From positions 161,284 through 225,283 of the forward strand of contig NZ_AXAI01000014.1 in NCBI RefSeq assembly GCF_000472425.1: 64,000 nt of DNA, given 5' to 3'. The position numbers were made by a program, and so were the translations under genes. This stretch comes from Bradyrhizobium sp. Tv2a-2 (GTDB taxonomy: Bacteria; Pseudomonadota; Alphaproteobacteria; Rhizobiales; Xanthobacteraceae). How positions within the stretch are numbered: position 1 is the first letter of the stretch; each line of letters starts with the position of its first letter. Under the pieces are notes generated by a model that saw nothing but the letters and a program-made list of their open reading frames with translations, did no database searches and was not told the DNA's origin. Shown here piece after piece: positions 26,201 through 35,324 of the stretch.

Positions 26201-26342
26201 CCTAAAGCCGCGCTCATCCAGTGCTTAGCGCAGCGCTACATCGCAGACCATGCAAGCGTGTCTCATGCTCGTTATGAGTGCTCTTTATGCGCGCCAGCCG
26301 AACCGGGCTGGCGCCAACGCGGGCATGAGCTCATGCCAACTA

Positions 26343-28310
26343 CTAAAAGCTCCACGCCACAACACCTTCGTCGAAGTCCTTTTTGGCGGATGCATAGTCT
26401 GGCGAGCCCATCTCACCGTCATCGACCTTTTTCTTCATCGTATCAAAGTCGGATGCCAAACTGCTTGCTCTTTCCGTTATGTCCGGATTCCCCGCGAGAG
26501 CGGGATCATTGGCAATTGCATTGTATGCGTCATGAGCCTCTGTCATAAGGTCGTCAAATGCGCTTTTTGGAGTCGGATCGCCCTTAACGGCGATTGGGCC
26601 GGTCGCAAGTAGCTCAGCGGACCTCCCAGCGTTTGAGCCCTCCACCGAAAGCGCAAATAATTTTTCTTGCTCATTCGTGGCCTCTGAAGCCGCATTTCTA
26701 GCGGCAGCTGCCGCCGCTGCGTAGTCCTTCTGCGCCGCCGCGTTGTCCATCGCGGCGTGCTTTGGGTCTTCGTTTTGAGCCTTGGCCTTTTCGCCGTCCG
26801 CCTTCTTCTCCAAATCTTGCGCCGACTGTATGTTGGCCTTGAACGCCGTCTCGTCCCCCCCCGGGAAGCTCGTGTTGCCATTACCCGGGACACCCGTGTT
26901 CCCGCTTCCACCGGTCGTGTTCCCGCTTTCGCCGGTCGGTGAGTCCGACTGCCAGTCATTATAAGCGTTCTTATAGTCCGACGAGTTGAAGCGGCCGGCA
27001 TCGACTTCGCTTTTTAGTACATTGAAGTCGGTATCAGCCGCTGCCGCACCGTCAGCCGCCGAACCTCCATCTGCGACGACCTCGGCTTTAATCGCGATGG
27101 CCTTGTTCATGAGAAGATCGTACTGATCATGCTGTGCGCCGCCCGGGCCCGCCTTGCCGGAGTTGGCCATGAGCGTTGCCTCGTAGACGAGATCGTTTGC
27201 CTGACGCGACAGAGCGTTATCCTTTTCGTCAATGCTTGTGGCGTCTCCCGCTGCCTTTCCGCGAAGATCGGCAAGGTCAGCATAACCCTGCTCTGCTTTC
27301 TTGATGAGGGCGGGGTCGTTACTGTCCAGGGCGCTGTCGAATTGAGTCGATAGCGTATTCCCCTGATTCATGTCGGCCTGGTAGTTCGATTCGTTGCCGT
27401 TCGGGAAGCTCGTATTGCCATTATCCGGCACACTCGTGAGGCTGATTCTGGCGGTCGCCGTACCCGGAACACTCGTGCTGTCGTCGGGACTCGTCGTGCC
27501 TGATGTTCCCATCGGATAGCTCATGTTGCCATTCGGGAAACTCGTGTTGCCATCCTCCGGGACATCCGTGTAGCTGCTTCCGGCGGTCGGTGTACCCGGA
27601 AAACTCGTGCTGTCGCCGGGACTCGTCGTGCCTGATGTTCCCATCGGATAGCTCATGTTGCCATTCTGGAAACTCGTGGCCGGTGTCGAGCCATCAGTGC
27701 CCGCGCTGCTGTTCGCGATGGCAACCGCGATTGTAGCATCCCCAACGTCGCCATCTTCCGCAGCCTCTCCAGCGACGGCTAACGCGAACCGGTGCAACGG
27801 AGCTCCATTCTTGCCGTCGCTCTCCATCTGCAGGAGGGTTCGCATGTCCAGACCAATGTTTCCAGTCAACTGTGGCGGCGTCCCGCCTGGGCCTGCCAGC
27901 GAGCCGTTAAGCACATTGCCCTGGGCGGCGTGCCTGTGATGATGATGGAGCCTTTGCTCGCTCGACCCCCACGAAGACGGCGACGACATACCCCAACCCG
28001 CGCCTGACGAACCCGGCCACGCTTCACCGCCATGACCGCCATGATCGCCCGAAGCCCGGTGGGCGTTGTTTCCGTGATCACGGAAATGCCCGCCTGCATC
28101 CCAATGGCCGCCGCCGCCATTGGCGCGCCCGCCAGGTCCACAATCTCCGCAATTATCCGCTTTGGGCTGGTGAGCGTCGTGTGGCTCGCATCCGTCATGA
28201 TGCGCCCGCGCCGCCTTATGAAATTCATGGTCGTCGCCACTCGACGACCATGACTCCTGGGGCCCGTAGTCACCGCAGTTGCAAGCATGGGAGTTTACAC
28301 CATCCAACAT
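26343..28310 (-). CDS. His/Gly-rich repeat protein, candidate secreted T3SS component
   Basis: 655 residues. The first 150 are rich in His, Gly, Asp and Trp with C-x-C and CGDCGPGG motifs, possibly metal-binding. Residues about 205-320 contain two near-identical copies of NGNMSYPMGTSGTTSP-DST followed by FPGT..A and VP-DGNTSFPNGN, and a shorter third copy occurs near residue 475. The C-terminal third is Ala/Lys/Asp-rich and helical, with two related SPDYASAKKDFDEG / SSDYKNAYNDW motifs. No Sec signal or membrane segment is seen. It lies between sctV and the HrpF-like gene on the same strand, fitting a secreted pilus-associated or hydrophilic translocator protein. No family is recognised. Confidence 0.6.
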   Translation of the reverse strand: MLDGVNSHACNCGDYGPQESWSSSGDDHEFHKAARAHHDGCEPHDAHQPKADNCGDCGPGGRANGGGGHWDAGGHFRDHGNNAHRASGDHGGHGGEAWPGSSGAGWGMSSPSSWGSSEQRLHHHHRHAAQGNVLNGSLAGPGGTPPQLTGNIGLDMRTLLQMESDGKNGAPLHRFALAVAGEAAEDGDVGDATIAVAIANSSAGTDGSTPATSFQNGNMSYPMGTSGTTSPGDSTSFPGTPTAGSSYTDVPEDGNTSFPNGNMSYPMGTSGTTSPDDSTSVPGTATARISLTSVPDNGNTSFPNGNESNYQADMNQGNTLSTQFDSALDSNDPALIKKAEQGYADLADLRGKAAGDATSIDEKDNALSRQANDLVYEATLMANSGKAGPGGAQHDQYDLLMNKAIAIKAEVVADGGSAADGAAAADTDFNVLKSEVDAGRFNSSDYKNAYNDWQSDSPTGESGNTTGGSGNTGVPGNGNTSFPGGDETAFKANIQSAQDLEKKADGEKAKAQNEDPKHAAMDNAAAQKDYAAAAAAARNAASEATNEQEKLFALSVEGSNAGRSAELLATGPIAVKGDPTPKSAFDDLMTEAHDAYNAIANDPALAGNPDITERASSLASDFDTMKKKVDDGEMGSPDYASAKKDFDEGVVAWSF

Positions 28311-28419
28311 AGTAGCCGTCCTTTCTTAGAGAACCCATTATCGTTGGGTCCCAACGCACTCTGCGCATCAGCCTCAAGAGACTGCTGGCTATCCGGGCAG
28401 AAACTGGAAACGCGCGCGG

Positions 28420-30501
28420 TCATTTCACTCCAGCGATCTGGGAAGGCGCCGCTGCACCATCAACCTTAACACTCTTCTGAGCACTTCCATCAGCGCGTTT
28501 CCAATGATCTGGTATGCCCACCGTTCCTACCACATCAATGTGAAAGCCGGGCGCGAGCTCCTGATGCGACATCACGCAAACATCGATGCCATATCGAAGA
28601 AGAAATTCACGCAAGTGGCGCCGCAATTCCATTACTGTCACCACCACAAGCGGCTGTCGACCTGAGTTCACCGCGCGCAATTTGCGGCGCACATGATCGA
28701 TGATTCCTTCGCCATCCTCAGGCTGCAGCACATCACCGGAAATTGTTTGCCGTACCGACGACAGTAGAGCTGCCACGAACTCGTCCTCGATAAACACGAC
28801 CCGCAACGTCATGCTGGCTCCCGCAACGGCGTGACATATCTGCTGTCGCAGCGCGATGCGAACGTACTCGCTCAACAAGGCGGGCGAACTCTCGCGGGGC
28901 GCCCACTCGGCGACAGCCTCGAGAACCTGGCGCATGTCACGCAGTGAGATGCCTTCGGCAACGAGACGACGGAACACCTCGGCGAGCCGCGGCAACGGCG
29001 CGGAGCGCGTGGCTTCCCGTACGAGGTCGCCGTAGGACGCTTCGGCGCGGCTGATCAGAACTTGAGTTTCCTGGATGCCGACGAGCTGCCCCGCGGCCCG
29101 CAACATCGTCTGCCGGGCGAACAATGTAATTACAGCCACCGCATCCAGCATGTTGGATTGGTCAGCATCCGGTTTGTTTTCGACAACGGCCCATTCGCGC
29201 CCTCCCGGCCCCATCCTCATCGGGACGCCCTCCACGGGGACATCGCTCCATGTTTCGTCGGCACGCATAGGTACCGACAAAAGTGGAATGCGATTCATTT
29301 CCAGGCACAGACCGGACACGTCGGTGTCGTTCGCCTCCGCCACTTCAATGCGCGGGAGCGTGATGCCAAGTTCTTCGGTCATTTCGCTGCGCAGGGTCCT
29401 GAGAGCCTGATCGATCGAAGCCCGGGCAGAGATCAACTCATGGCCGAGCCGCACCTGCATGGAAGCCGCGCCGCGTGCGTTGTCGCTAATGGCCACTTTC
29501 ATCGCGGCCTCGTCCGCCTCCGCTCGCCGCTTGCGATGCCGTCCCACCATCCAGCCACCGCCACCGGCGGCCGCCGCGAGCACGGCAAAAACGAGCGTCG
29601 GGAAGCCCGGGATAAGGCCCAAGGCCAAGAGAATTGCAGCAGCAACGATCAGTACGCGGGAATCCGAACCAACTTGTCTGATGATATCGGCACCAAGATT
29701 TGACGCGCTATCCGGGCCTACCCGGGTTACGACCAGGCCGGCCGTCAGCGAGATAAGCAGGGCCGGGATCTGTGCGATGAGCCCGTCGCCGATGGCCAAC
29801 AGCGAGTAGGTTTCGCCGGCTTCGCCAAGCGACATTCCTCTCTGCACACATCCTATCGCGATGCCACCGAGCAGATTCACCGCAATGATCAGAAGGCTCG
29901 CAATTGCATCGCCTTTCACGAACTTCATCGCGCCGTCCATTGCTCCGAAGAGCTGGCTCTCGCGCTCGAGCGCCTGGCGGCGCCGCTTGGCCTCATCGGC
30001 CTTGATCGCACCGTTTCGCGCATCGTTGTCGATGCTCATCTGCTTTCCCGGCAGCGCATCAAGCGCAAAGCGGGCGGCAACCTCCGCGACCCGTTCCGCG
30101 CCCTTCGTAATCACGACGAACTGGACAACGGAGATGATCAAGAACACGACCAGTCCGACGACAACGTTTCCCGATATGACGAATTCACCGAACGTGCGAA
30201 TGATGTCGCCCGCGTCGGCCTGCGTCAGCACGAGACGACTGGTCGTTATGGAAATCGACAATCGAAAAATTGTTGTCAGCAGGATGACTGTGGGCAGCGT
30301 CGAAAAGTCCGCCGGCGATACAAGATAGACGGCTGCCATCAGAAGCAGCACGGAAATGCCGATACTTACGGCAATCAAGATATCGGCAGCCTCCGTCGGC
30401 ATGGGCAATACCATCATTGCCAATGTCGCCATGATGAGCATCACCAGGCCGATATCCTGCCGGATAGGCAACCGGCTCAGCACCGCTACCGCGCCTTTCA
30501 T
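28420..30501 (-). CDS. sctV: T3SS export gate protein SctV
   Basis: 693 residues, the normal length. The N-terminal half has eight hydrophobic segments from about residue 18 to 330 and the conserved cytoplasmic loop (FVVITKGAERVAEVAARFAL; LPGKQMSIDNDARNG) of the FlhA/SctV family. The C-terminal half is the cytoplasmic domain that forms a nonameric ring and binds chaperone-substrate complexes. It transports unfolded substrates across the inner membrane using the proton motive force. It follows sctD by 36 bp on the same strand. Confidence 0.95.
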   Translation of the reverse strand: MKGAVAVLSRLPIRQDIGLVMLIMATLAMMVLPMPTEAADILIAVSIGISVLLLMAAVYLVSPADFSTLPTVILLTTIFRLSISITTSRLVLTQADAGDIIRTFGEFVISGNVVVGLVVFLIISVVQFVVITKGAERVAEVAARFALDALPGKQMSIDNDARNGAIKADEAKRRRQALERESQLFGAMDGAMKFVKGDAIASLLIIAVNLLGGIAIGCVQRGMSLGEAGETYSLLAIGDGLIAQIPALLISLTAGLVVTRVGPDSASNLGADIIRQVGSDSRVLIVAAAILLALGLIPGFPTLVFAVLAAAAGGGGWMVGRHRKRRAEADEAAMKVAISDNARGAASMQVRLGHELISARASIDQALRTLRSEMTEELGITLPRIEVAEANDTDVSGLCLEMNRIPLLSVPMRADETWSDVPVEGVPMRMGPGGREWAVVENKPDADQSNMLDAVAVITLFARQTMLRAAGQLVGIQETQVLISRAEASYGDLVREATRSAPLPRLAEVFRRLVAEGISLRDMRQVLEAVAEWAPRESSPALLSEYVRIALRQQICHAVAGASMTLRVVFIEDEFVAALLSSVRQTISGDVLQPEDGEGIIDHVRRKLRAVNSGRQPLVVVTVMELRRHLREFLLRYGIDVCVMSHQELAPGFHIDVVGTVGIPDHWKRADGSAQKSVKVDGAAAPSQIAGVK

Positions 30502-30537
30502 GACCTTTCTCGCGGCATAAATGACCCGATCATCGCT

Positions 30538-31407
30538 TTAATACCTCAACGCAACAGTGCGAGGCCCTTGCCGGACGGTGACATTTTGGCTGTCGATGCT
30601 TTGGATCGACCAGCCATCGCCCAGACTCGCGCCGGGCCGCAGACGATTGCCATGATCGTCAACCATGTAGGGATTTGCACCGGACCAAACCGCCGCCACG
30701 TGCACCGAAGGAATGAAAGCCGCCGCATCAAACTGCTCGACCAGAACGCGCTCGGTCCCAAACCGCTGGTCAAATTTCTGCCGGACCGCGGACCAGTCCC
30801 GCTGCTGAGCTTGCCCAAGTACCCCGCCGATCATAACCGCGCCATCCGTCCGGGGCGTCACGACGAGCTCAGTCAGCCCTGCCTCTCCGGCCTGTTGCCG
30901 CAAGAAAGCGGCAGCAAGGTCGGCGGGTGGCGCGTCCGAGAGCGTTTGGTGGCTCGACAACGTCGCGGCGAACGAGCGCTCCTCCGCTCCGTTATAGAGG
31001 GCGAGCACGCCGATCAATGCGGCACTCGCGATTATCACGGTGCCGACGGGAAGCGGTAGCAGTGACCTCCAACGCCTGGCCTGTATCGCCTTGGTTGGGA
31101 CCGGCTCCTTTCGCGGCAACTCCAGCCTGAACGTCGTGCTGCCTGCGGTGAAGCTGCAGGCGCTTGCGACTTCGAACACGTCACCCGGTTCAACGATTGC
31201 GCCATCGGACAGCACAATGCGGCAATCGGCTCGAATCTGTACAGCATCGGCCACCGCGATCCGGAGATGTCTACCGTCCAAGGCCTCATCGGCGACGACA
31301 ACGGCGCAGGCTGGATCACTGCCAACGAGACTCTCGCCGTGGGGAAGACGTATCGTCGCGCCGCTTTGGACGCCGCTGGTGACAACGAGAAGCGCTTCGT
31401 CAGACAT
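30538..31407 (-). CDS. sctD: T3SS inner-membrane ring protein SctD (Y4yQ-like)
   Basis: 289 residues. The N-terminal 90 residues form a forkhead-associated-like domain (LLVVTSGVQSGATIRLPHGE; LVGSDPACAVVV), then a basic stretch and one membrane segment near residues 118-140 (LPVGTVIIASAALIGVLALY). The periplasmic part contains a BON-like ring-building motif (LTELVVTPRTDGAVMIGGVL). SctD forms the outer part of the inner-membrane ring around SctJ. It is 36 bp upstream of sctV. Confidence 0.85.
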   Translation of the reverse strand: MSDEALLVVTSGVQSGATIRLPHGESLVGSDPACAVVVADEALDGRHLRIAVADAVQIRADCRIVLSDGAIVEPGDVFEVASACSFTAGSTTFRLELPRKEPVPTKAIQARRWRSLLPLPVGTVIIASAALIGVLALYNGAEERSFAATLSSHQTLSDAPPADLAAAFLRQQAGEAGLTELVVTPRTDGAVMIGGVLGQAQQRDWSAVRQKFDQRFGTERVLVEQFDAAAFIPSVHVAAVWSGANPYMVDDHGNRLRPGASLGDGWSIQSIDSQNVTVRQGPRTVALRY

Positions 31408-31524
31408 TGGAGCACGCGATTCCTGCTTTCATCCCACATGTTTGGTAGCTCGAAGCTCGCCGCGGGAGGCGACGCTCTTGAGTAACAGGGCGCGGGAGCG
31501 CCTGCGCCCGCGCCCCGCTATCGA

Positions 31525-31716
31525 TCACTGCGAGGGATTTGCTTTCGCTATGGTATTTCCAAGCGACGCTTCCGCCTGCATCTGCGAGAATTCCGCTTCC
31601 TTTTGCATGTTGGCTGCAGCGTTCTGCTGATACTGGCCCATTATTTGGTCCTGAGCATCCAGGACGGGGTTACCCCCTCCAGCTCCTCCAGTTCCTCCAG
31701 ATCCATCGACTGCCAT
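31525..31716 (-). CDS. candidate T3SS needle/pilus subunit
   Basis: 63 residues: a Gly-rich start (MAVDGSGGTGGAGGGNPVLD), a helix with many Gln, Ala and Met (QIMGQYQQNAAANMQKEAEF) and a second helix to the end. Small size, no cysteine, no Sec signal and a helix-rich C-terminal half match SctF needle and NopA/HrpA pilus subunits, and it sits between sctC1 and sctD. An alternative is a rod protein, but the NolB-like gene at 32920 fills that role better. Sequence identity to known subunits is not recognised. Confidence 0.55.
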   Translation of the reverse strand: MAVDGSGGTGGAGGGNPVLDAQDQIMGQYQQNAAANMQKEAEFSQMQAEASLGNTIAKANPSQ

Positions 31717-31890
31717 TGTCTATTTCCTTCTTCATTGTGGGTGGCGCGAAAGCACCATTTACATGGAGAGCAGCCTCTCCACATGCTGGACGTCGAGCGG
31801 CTGAATTGCCGCCGCTCGACGAGCCTCGCACTCCGCCAATCCCACTATCGGGAAGACGATCTTGAGCGCGACGCTTTTATAAGGTTTTGG

Positions 31891-32466
31891 CTATGGGAAA
31901 TTCACGCTCGCGGACTGCGAACCTCGGTAGACGGTAATGGAACTGCCGTTACCTGATGTCTCAGCCTCAACAGCCTGCTTGATCACGGAAACATAGCTTG
32001 GCGGCCCCGACACGACGGCAACATCCGCCGACTTACTACCGGAGAACGTGTAACGCTCGTCGACCAATCCGGAGCGGACAAGAGACGTCCTTATCGTTTC
32101 CAGAGAAACGCCATGCAGCGGAACGGTCACCGTCTGCTGATCGGACGCGGGACTAATATACATGACCGATCCGTCATAATACCAATCCAACGCGTTTGAT
32201 TTCGTCACCGCATCGAGAAACGACCCGGCCGTATCCGCCTTAACTCTTCCGCGGACAACGCCAGCGACGCCCGGAGCAATCGCCATGCGAAGACCCGTGT
32301 TGTACCCGAAATTCACCAGAACATCGACCACACCCTGATTCACGACCGCGTAGTCGTAGGCCATGCCTCGCCACTCGACTGGGGCGGCCCCTGCCATCTC
32401 CGGCGCCACACCCTTAACAAGCAGCAAGCCCGCAACACCGACAACTTTCCATGTACACTTCAACAT
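31891..32466 (-). CDS. sctC1: NolW/RhcC1-like N-terminal secretin piece of the T3SS
   Basis: 191 residues. MLKCTWKVVGVAGLLLVKGV ending near AGAAPV is a Sec signal. The mature protein has the two small N domains found before the barrel in T3SS secretins (VEWRGMAYDYAVVNQGVVDV; VVRGRVKADTAGSFLDAVTK; DWYYDGSVMYISPASDQQTV; VVSGPPSYVSVIKQAVE). The barrel domain is absent, as in rhizobial NolW, where the secretin is split into two genes. It probably forms the periplasmic neck joining the pore to the SctD/SctJ rings. Its leader carries a 31-bp tandem repeat. Confidence 0.85.
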   Translation of the reverse strand: MLKCTWKVVGVAGLLLVKGVAPEMAGAAPVEWRGMAYDYAVVNQGVVDVLVNFGYNTGLRMAIAPGVAGVVRGRVKADTAGSFLDAVTKSNALDWYYDGSVMYISPASDQQTVTVPLHGVSLETIRTSLVRSGLVDERYTFSGSKSADVAVVSGPPSYVSVIKQAVEAETSGNGSSITVYRGSQSASVNFP

Positions 32467-32474
32467 GACGCGCC

Positions 32475-32549
32475 TTGAACTTCAGAGTTTGAACTTTCAG
32501 AGTTTGCTCTCTGTGCAATTTGAACTTTCAGAGTTTGCTCTCTGTGCAA
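32475..32549. repeat. 31-bp tandem repeat in the sctC1 leader
   Basis: TTTGAACTTTCAGAGTTTGC followed by TCTCTGTGCAA occurs at 32488-32518 and again, unchanged, at 32519-32549; a shortened piece TTGAACTTCAGAG lies at 32475. It ends 9 bp from the sctC1 start, in the shared region between the two divergent T3SS operons. Confidence 0.85.
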
Positions 32550-32919
32550 CATGTACAGTTGCGTCACTGGCGACAGCAAGCCGAATCCAGTTACGTCAGT
32601 AACGTGATTCTGCTTCGCTTCACTGATCGAGTATCGTAAATCCAAGAGCGGCGATTCTACGCAAATAACGCCAGTCGTTTCATTCGTAGCAGTCCGAAAA
32701 TGCTTGCTGAACGTGCAATCAACCGAGCCGGTCGCGAAATGAATGCGTTGCCGTCAACGACATGCGCGCTAGTTTTGGACCACCTAACCTTCCGCTCATG
32801 CGCACTCCCCATTTTATTTTATCGTGGGCTGCAACGATTGCGGATTACCGATTCGATCGGCACCGTTTGAGTCTCTGCCTTTATAGAGATCACGACTTCA
32901 CCGTTGCGAGGATGTGCAA
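32550..32919. promoter_or_regulatory. divergent control region of the two T3SS operons
   Basis: Between sctC1 (-) and sctI (+) no gene is seen. The stretch is AT-richer than its neighbours (for example CCCATTTTATTTTATCG near 32808) and must carry both operon promoters. I could not find a convincing tts box, hrp box or sigma-54 site by eye. Confidence 0.45.
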
Positions 32920-33378
32920 ATGCTGAATTCCGTCACACCTCCGCAGGCGGCACTTGAGTCTCCCGCTTCCGGATCTGGCGGATTGGATGGCGCAGATCAG
33001 TTGCGGCATGAACAGGAATTCGCGGCGCTCCAACGAGCTTTTGCAACAGAACAGCTTGACGCGCAGCCAGCGTCGCCGGGTAACGGGATGATGTCGGCGG
33101 TGGAGAAACGTCTAGACGACATTTCGAGCAGCTTTCGTGTCGACCCGACGAAGGAAAGTGAGGCTGCGGGGCGCGGCCCTTTGGTCGCAGGCGACCCCGC
33201 AGCCATTCCTTCGTCCGATGCCGCCGCGTCCTCGAAGGATGTGAGTTTCTCCGTCGTGATAGCCCAAGCTATCAAAGATTTCCGTGTAACGGCCGCGTTC
33301 GAGATCCAAGCGCATGTCGTCGCGACGAGCACGAATACCAGCACCAAGACATTCAGCCAGCTCTTGAAGGGCAGTTGA
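32920..33378 (+). CDS. sctI: T3SS inner rod protein SctI (NolB-like)
   Basis: 152 residues from the ATG at 32920 (GAGGA eight bases upstream; a GTG at 32914 is less likely). Sequence similarity is weak, but size, a disordered Ala/Ser/Pro-rich start, a helical MSAVEKRLDDISSSFR segment and a C-terminal amphipathic helix fit the SctI/NolB family. The position right before sctJ is that of nolB in rhizobial clusters. The rod links the export gate to the needle. Confidence 0.65.
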   Translation: MLNSVTPPQAALESPASGSGGLDGADQLRHEQEFAALQRAFATEQLDAQPASPGNGMMSAVEKRLDDISSSFRVDPTKESEAAGRGPLVAGDPAAIPSSDAAASSKDVSFSVVIAQAIKDFRVTAAFEIQAHVVATSTNTSTKTFSQLLKGS

Positions 33379-33382
33379 GTTC

Positions 33383-34174
33383 ATGAGCCTTCAATTGCAC
33401 CATCTTCTGCGACTCGCTGTTGCGTTTGTGTCATTGGCGCTCGCGGGATGCAAAACCGAACTCTACTCCAGGCTGCCCGAGGCTGATGCCAATGAGATGC
33501 TCGCGGTGCTCATGCAACGCGGCATTGCCGCCAGTAAGAACTCTACAAAAGACGGCGGCGTTACGATCATCATCGACGAAGCCCGATTCACCGAGGCAAT
33601 GGCCGCACTGAATGCGGCAGGCTATCCGCGCAAAAAGTTCGAGAGCATGGGCGACGTATTCAAGTCGGGTGGCCTGGTGCCTTCGCCGACGGAGGAGCGA
33701 GCCCGTTTCTTGTACGCGATTGACCAAGAGCTTTCGGCGACAATATCGCAAATCGACGGGGTGCTCTCGGCCCGAGTTGAGGTTGTGCTTCCAGACAACG
33801 ACATATTGTCCCGAACACCGACGCCCTCATCGGCATCGGTGTTCGTACGCTACGAGGAGCATTCGGGGGCCGATCGCCTCGTTCCGCAGATCAAAATGCT
33901 TGTCGCCAGCAGCGTACAAGGCTTGACTTATGATCGGGTCTCAGTCGTCCTCGTTGCTGCGGCACCTCGAGTCTTGCCGCCTATCGCGCGGCCCAATCCG
34001 GTCGCCTTGTGGCCGATGGCTCTCGCAGCATTGGCGGGAGGTCTTGCGGCGAGCGGCGCCGGCGCTCTCCTTTTCCGGCTGCGTTTGCGCCCGTTCCGCG
34101 AGCTGTTGGTGGGCCGTCGCCAAGGCGGCAACGACGAATCGCCGGTCAATAAACTGACCGGGCCGGTATCATGA
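33383..34174 (+). CDS. sctJ: T3SS inner-membrane ring lipoprotein SctJ
   Basis: 263 residues. The lipobox LALAGCKTEL is near residue 22, followed by the YscJ/FliF ring-building domains (LYSRLPEADANEMLAVLMQR; FLYAIDQELSATISQIDGVL; ARVEVVLPDNDILS) and a C-terminal membrane anchor (VALWPMALAALAGGLAASGA) with a basic tail. It forms the inner ring in the inner membrane with SctD. Its last codons overlap the sctK start as ATGA. Confidence 0.95.
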   Translation: MSLQLHHLLRLAVAFVSLALAGCKTELYSRLPEADANEMLAVLMQRGIAASKNSTKDGGVTIIIDEARFTEAMAALNAAGYPRKKFESMGDVFKSGGLVPSPTEERARFLYAIDQELSATISQIDGVLSARVEVVLPDNDILSRTPTPSSASVFVRYEEHSGADRLVPQIKMLVASSVQGLTYDRVSVVLVAAAPRVLPPIARPNPVALWPMALAALAGGLAASGAGALLFRLRLRPFRELLVGRRQGGNDESPVNKLTGPVS

Positions 34175-34737
34175 CAACGCCGGTTACAGAATGGGTCGAT
34201 CCGCAGCGTTTCGCTGAGTGGATCGGCCATGGAGTTTCCTCCGGCCTTGCAGGTCGCATGCTCGCCAACCGGCGTCTGAAGCTTCGGTGTGCCGAACTTC
34301 TCGAAAGGCGGCTCGGATCCGTTGCGCCCTCAGTCATCCAGGCTACAGCATTGTCGCTGGATGGCCGCGGCCTGACGAGGCTTGCCCGGCAAGCCGGCGC
34401 GACCTGGCACGCAGCAAGCATTGTTCGGCTGATTGACGGGACTGCAGTCCGTAACCTTATCGCCGCGATCGATCAGGAACTGCGACTATTCGCTATCCGG
34501 AACATTGCCCTTGCGCCGCCGATATCCGACGAAGTGCCCAATGACGCATTGCCTCAAGAAATTGCTCGCGCTGGCCTGCGCTGCCTCAGTGCTTGGTGCG
34601 GCGAGCAGCCAGCCGCGGTCGGGATGCGCATAGCTCTGCGCCTCGCAGACCATGTACCGCCGGAAGAGCCGCATCGGACGTTTGGTCCGGCACTGGTCGA
34701 CTCCCTGCTGAGATGCAACCAAGAGCCGACGCCATGA
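34171..34737 (+). CDS. sctK: T3SS accessory sorting-platform protein SctK (NolU-like)
   Basis: 188 residues, cytoplasmic, overlapping sctJ and sctL by 4 bp each. The composition (RMLANRRLKLRCAELLERRL; VRLIDGTAVRNLIAAIDQEL) and its place between sctJ and sctL match NolU of rhizobia. SctK links the SctQ-SctL-SctN sorting platform to the membrane ring. The family diverges quickly, so position is the main support. Confidence 0.7.
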   Translation: MTTPVTEWVDPQRFAEWIGHGVSSGLAGRMLANRRLKLRCAELLERRLGSVAPSVIQATALSLDGRGLTRLARQAGATWHAASIVRLIDGTAVRNLIAAIDQELRLFAIRNIALAPPISDEVPNDALPQEIARAGLRCLSAWCGEQPAAVGMRIALRLADHVPPEEPHRTFGPALVDSLLRCNQEPTP

Positions 34738-35324
34738 ATGGGGCCATCGTCGCCGACCTGCCCATCTCGCCCTGGATCGTGCGTAGCGAGACGATCGAGG
34801 CGCAGAAGCAAGCGTATGACGTATTGTCTGCAGCACAGGCATCTGCAGCCCGCCTCCATGCGGAAGCAGCCGCGCAGGCGGACGAGCTGAGAAAATCGGC
34901 GCGGCAGGATGGACTTCGCGACGGCGCGACGGCGGCGGCGGCACTCGTTGCGGAGTTTTCCTCCAGTTTGGAGATCTACCGCGCCGCGCGGGAGGCCGAA
35001 CTTAGCACGCTGGCTTTTGCGATCGCACATCGCATTCTAGGCGCGTTCTCCGAGGAAGATCGCCTAATCCGGGCCGTCAGAACCGCCTTGGACGAGCATC
35101 GAAACACAACAGGATTGCGGCTGCGTGCCAGCCCGGAGATGGCGTCGGCGCTGCGAACGGCTCTTGATGGGGCCCGCGCCGCGCCGTCCATAACAATTGA
35201 ACCGGACGAAACGGCATCACCTGGCAGCTGTACGCTGATCCACCCGCGGGGCAGGATCGCAGTGGGCCCGGTCGACCAGTTATTAGCTCTGTTTGCAGCG
35301 GTGGTACCAGGAGCAACTCCGTGA
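34734..35324 (+). CDS. sctL: T3SS stator protein SctL (NolV-like)
   Basis: 196 residues from the ATG at 34734 that overlaps the sctK stop. The N-terminal third is an Ala/Gln/Glu-rich coiled coil (YDVLSAAQASAARLHAEAAA), the rest an FliH/V-ATPase-E-like domain (YRAAREAELSTLAFAIAHRI; LRLRASPEMASALRTAL). SctL joins the ATPase to SctQ and regulates its activity. The stop overlaps the GTG start of sctN. Confidence 0.85.
   Translation: MNGAIVADLPISPWIVRSETIEAQKQAYDVLSAAQASAARLHAEAAAQADELRKSARQDGLRDGATAAAALVAEFSSSLEIYRAAREAELSTLAFAIAHRILGAFSEEDRLIRAVRTALDEHRNTTGLRLRASPEMASALRTALDGARAAPSITIEPDETASPGSCTLIHPRGRIAVGPVDQLLALFAAVVPGATP

Noticed and set aside
32550..32919. tts box or hrp box for TtsI/HrpL control
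   Set aside because: No segment matched by eye closely enough; a position-weight-matrix scan would be needed.
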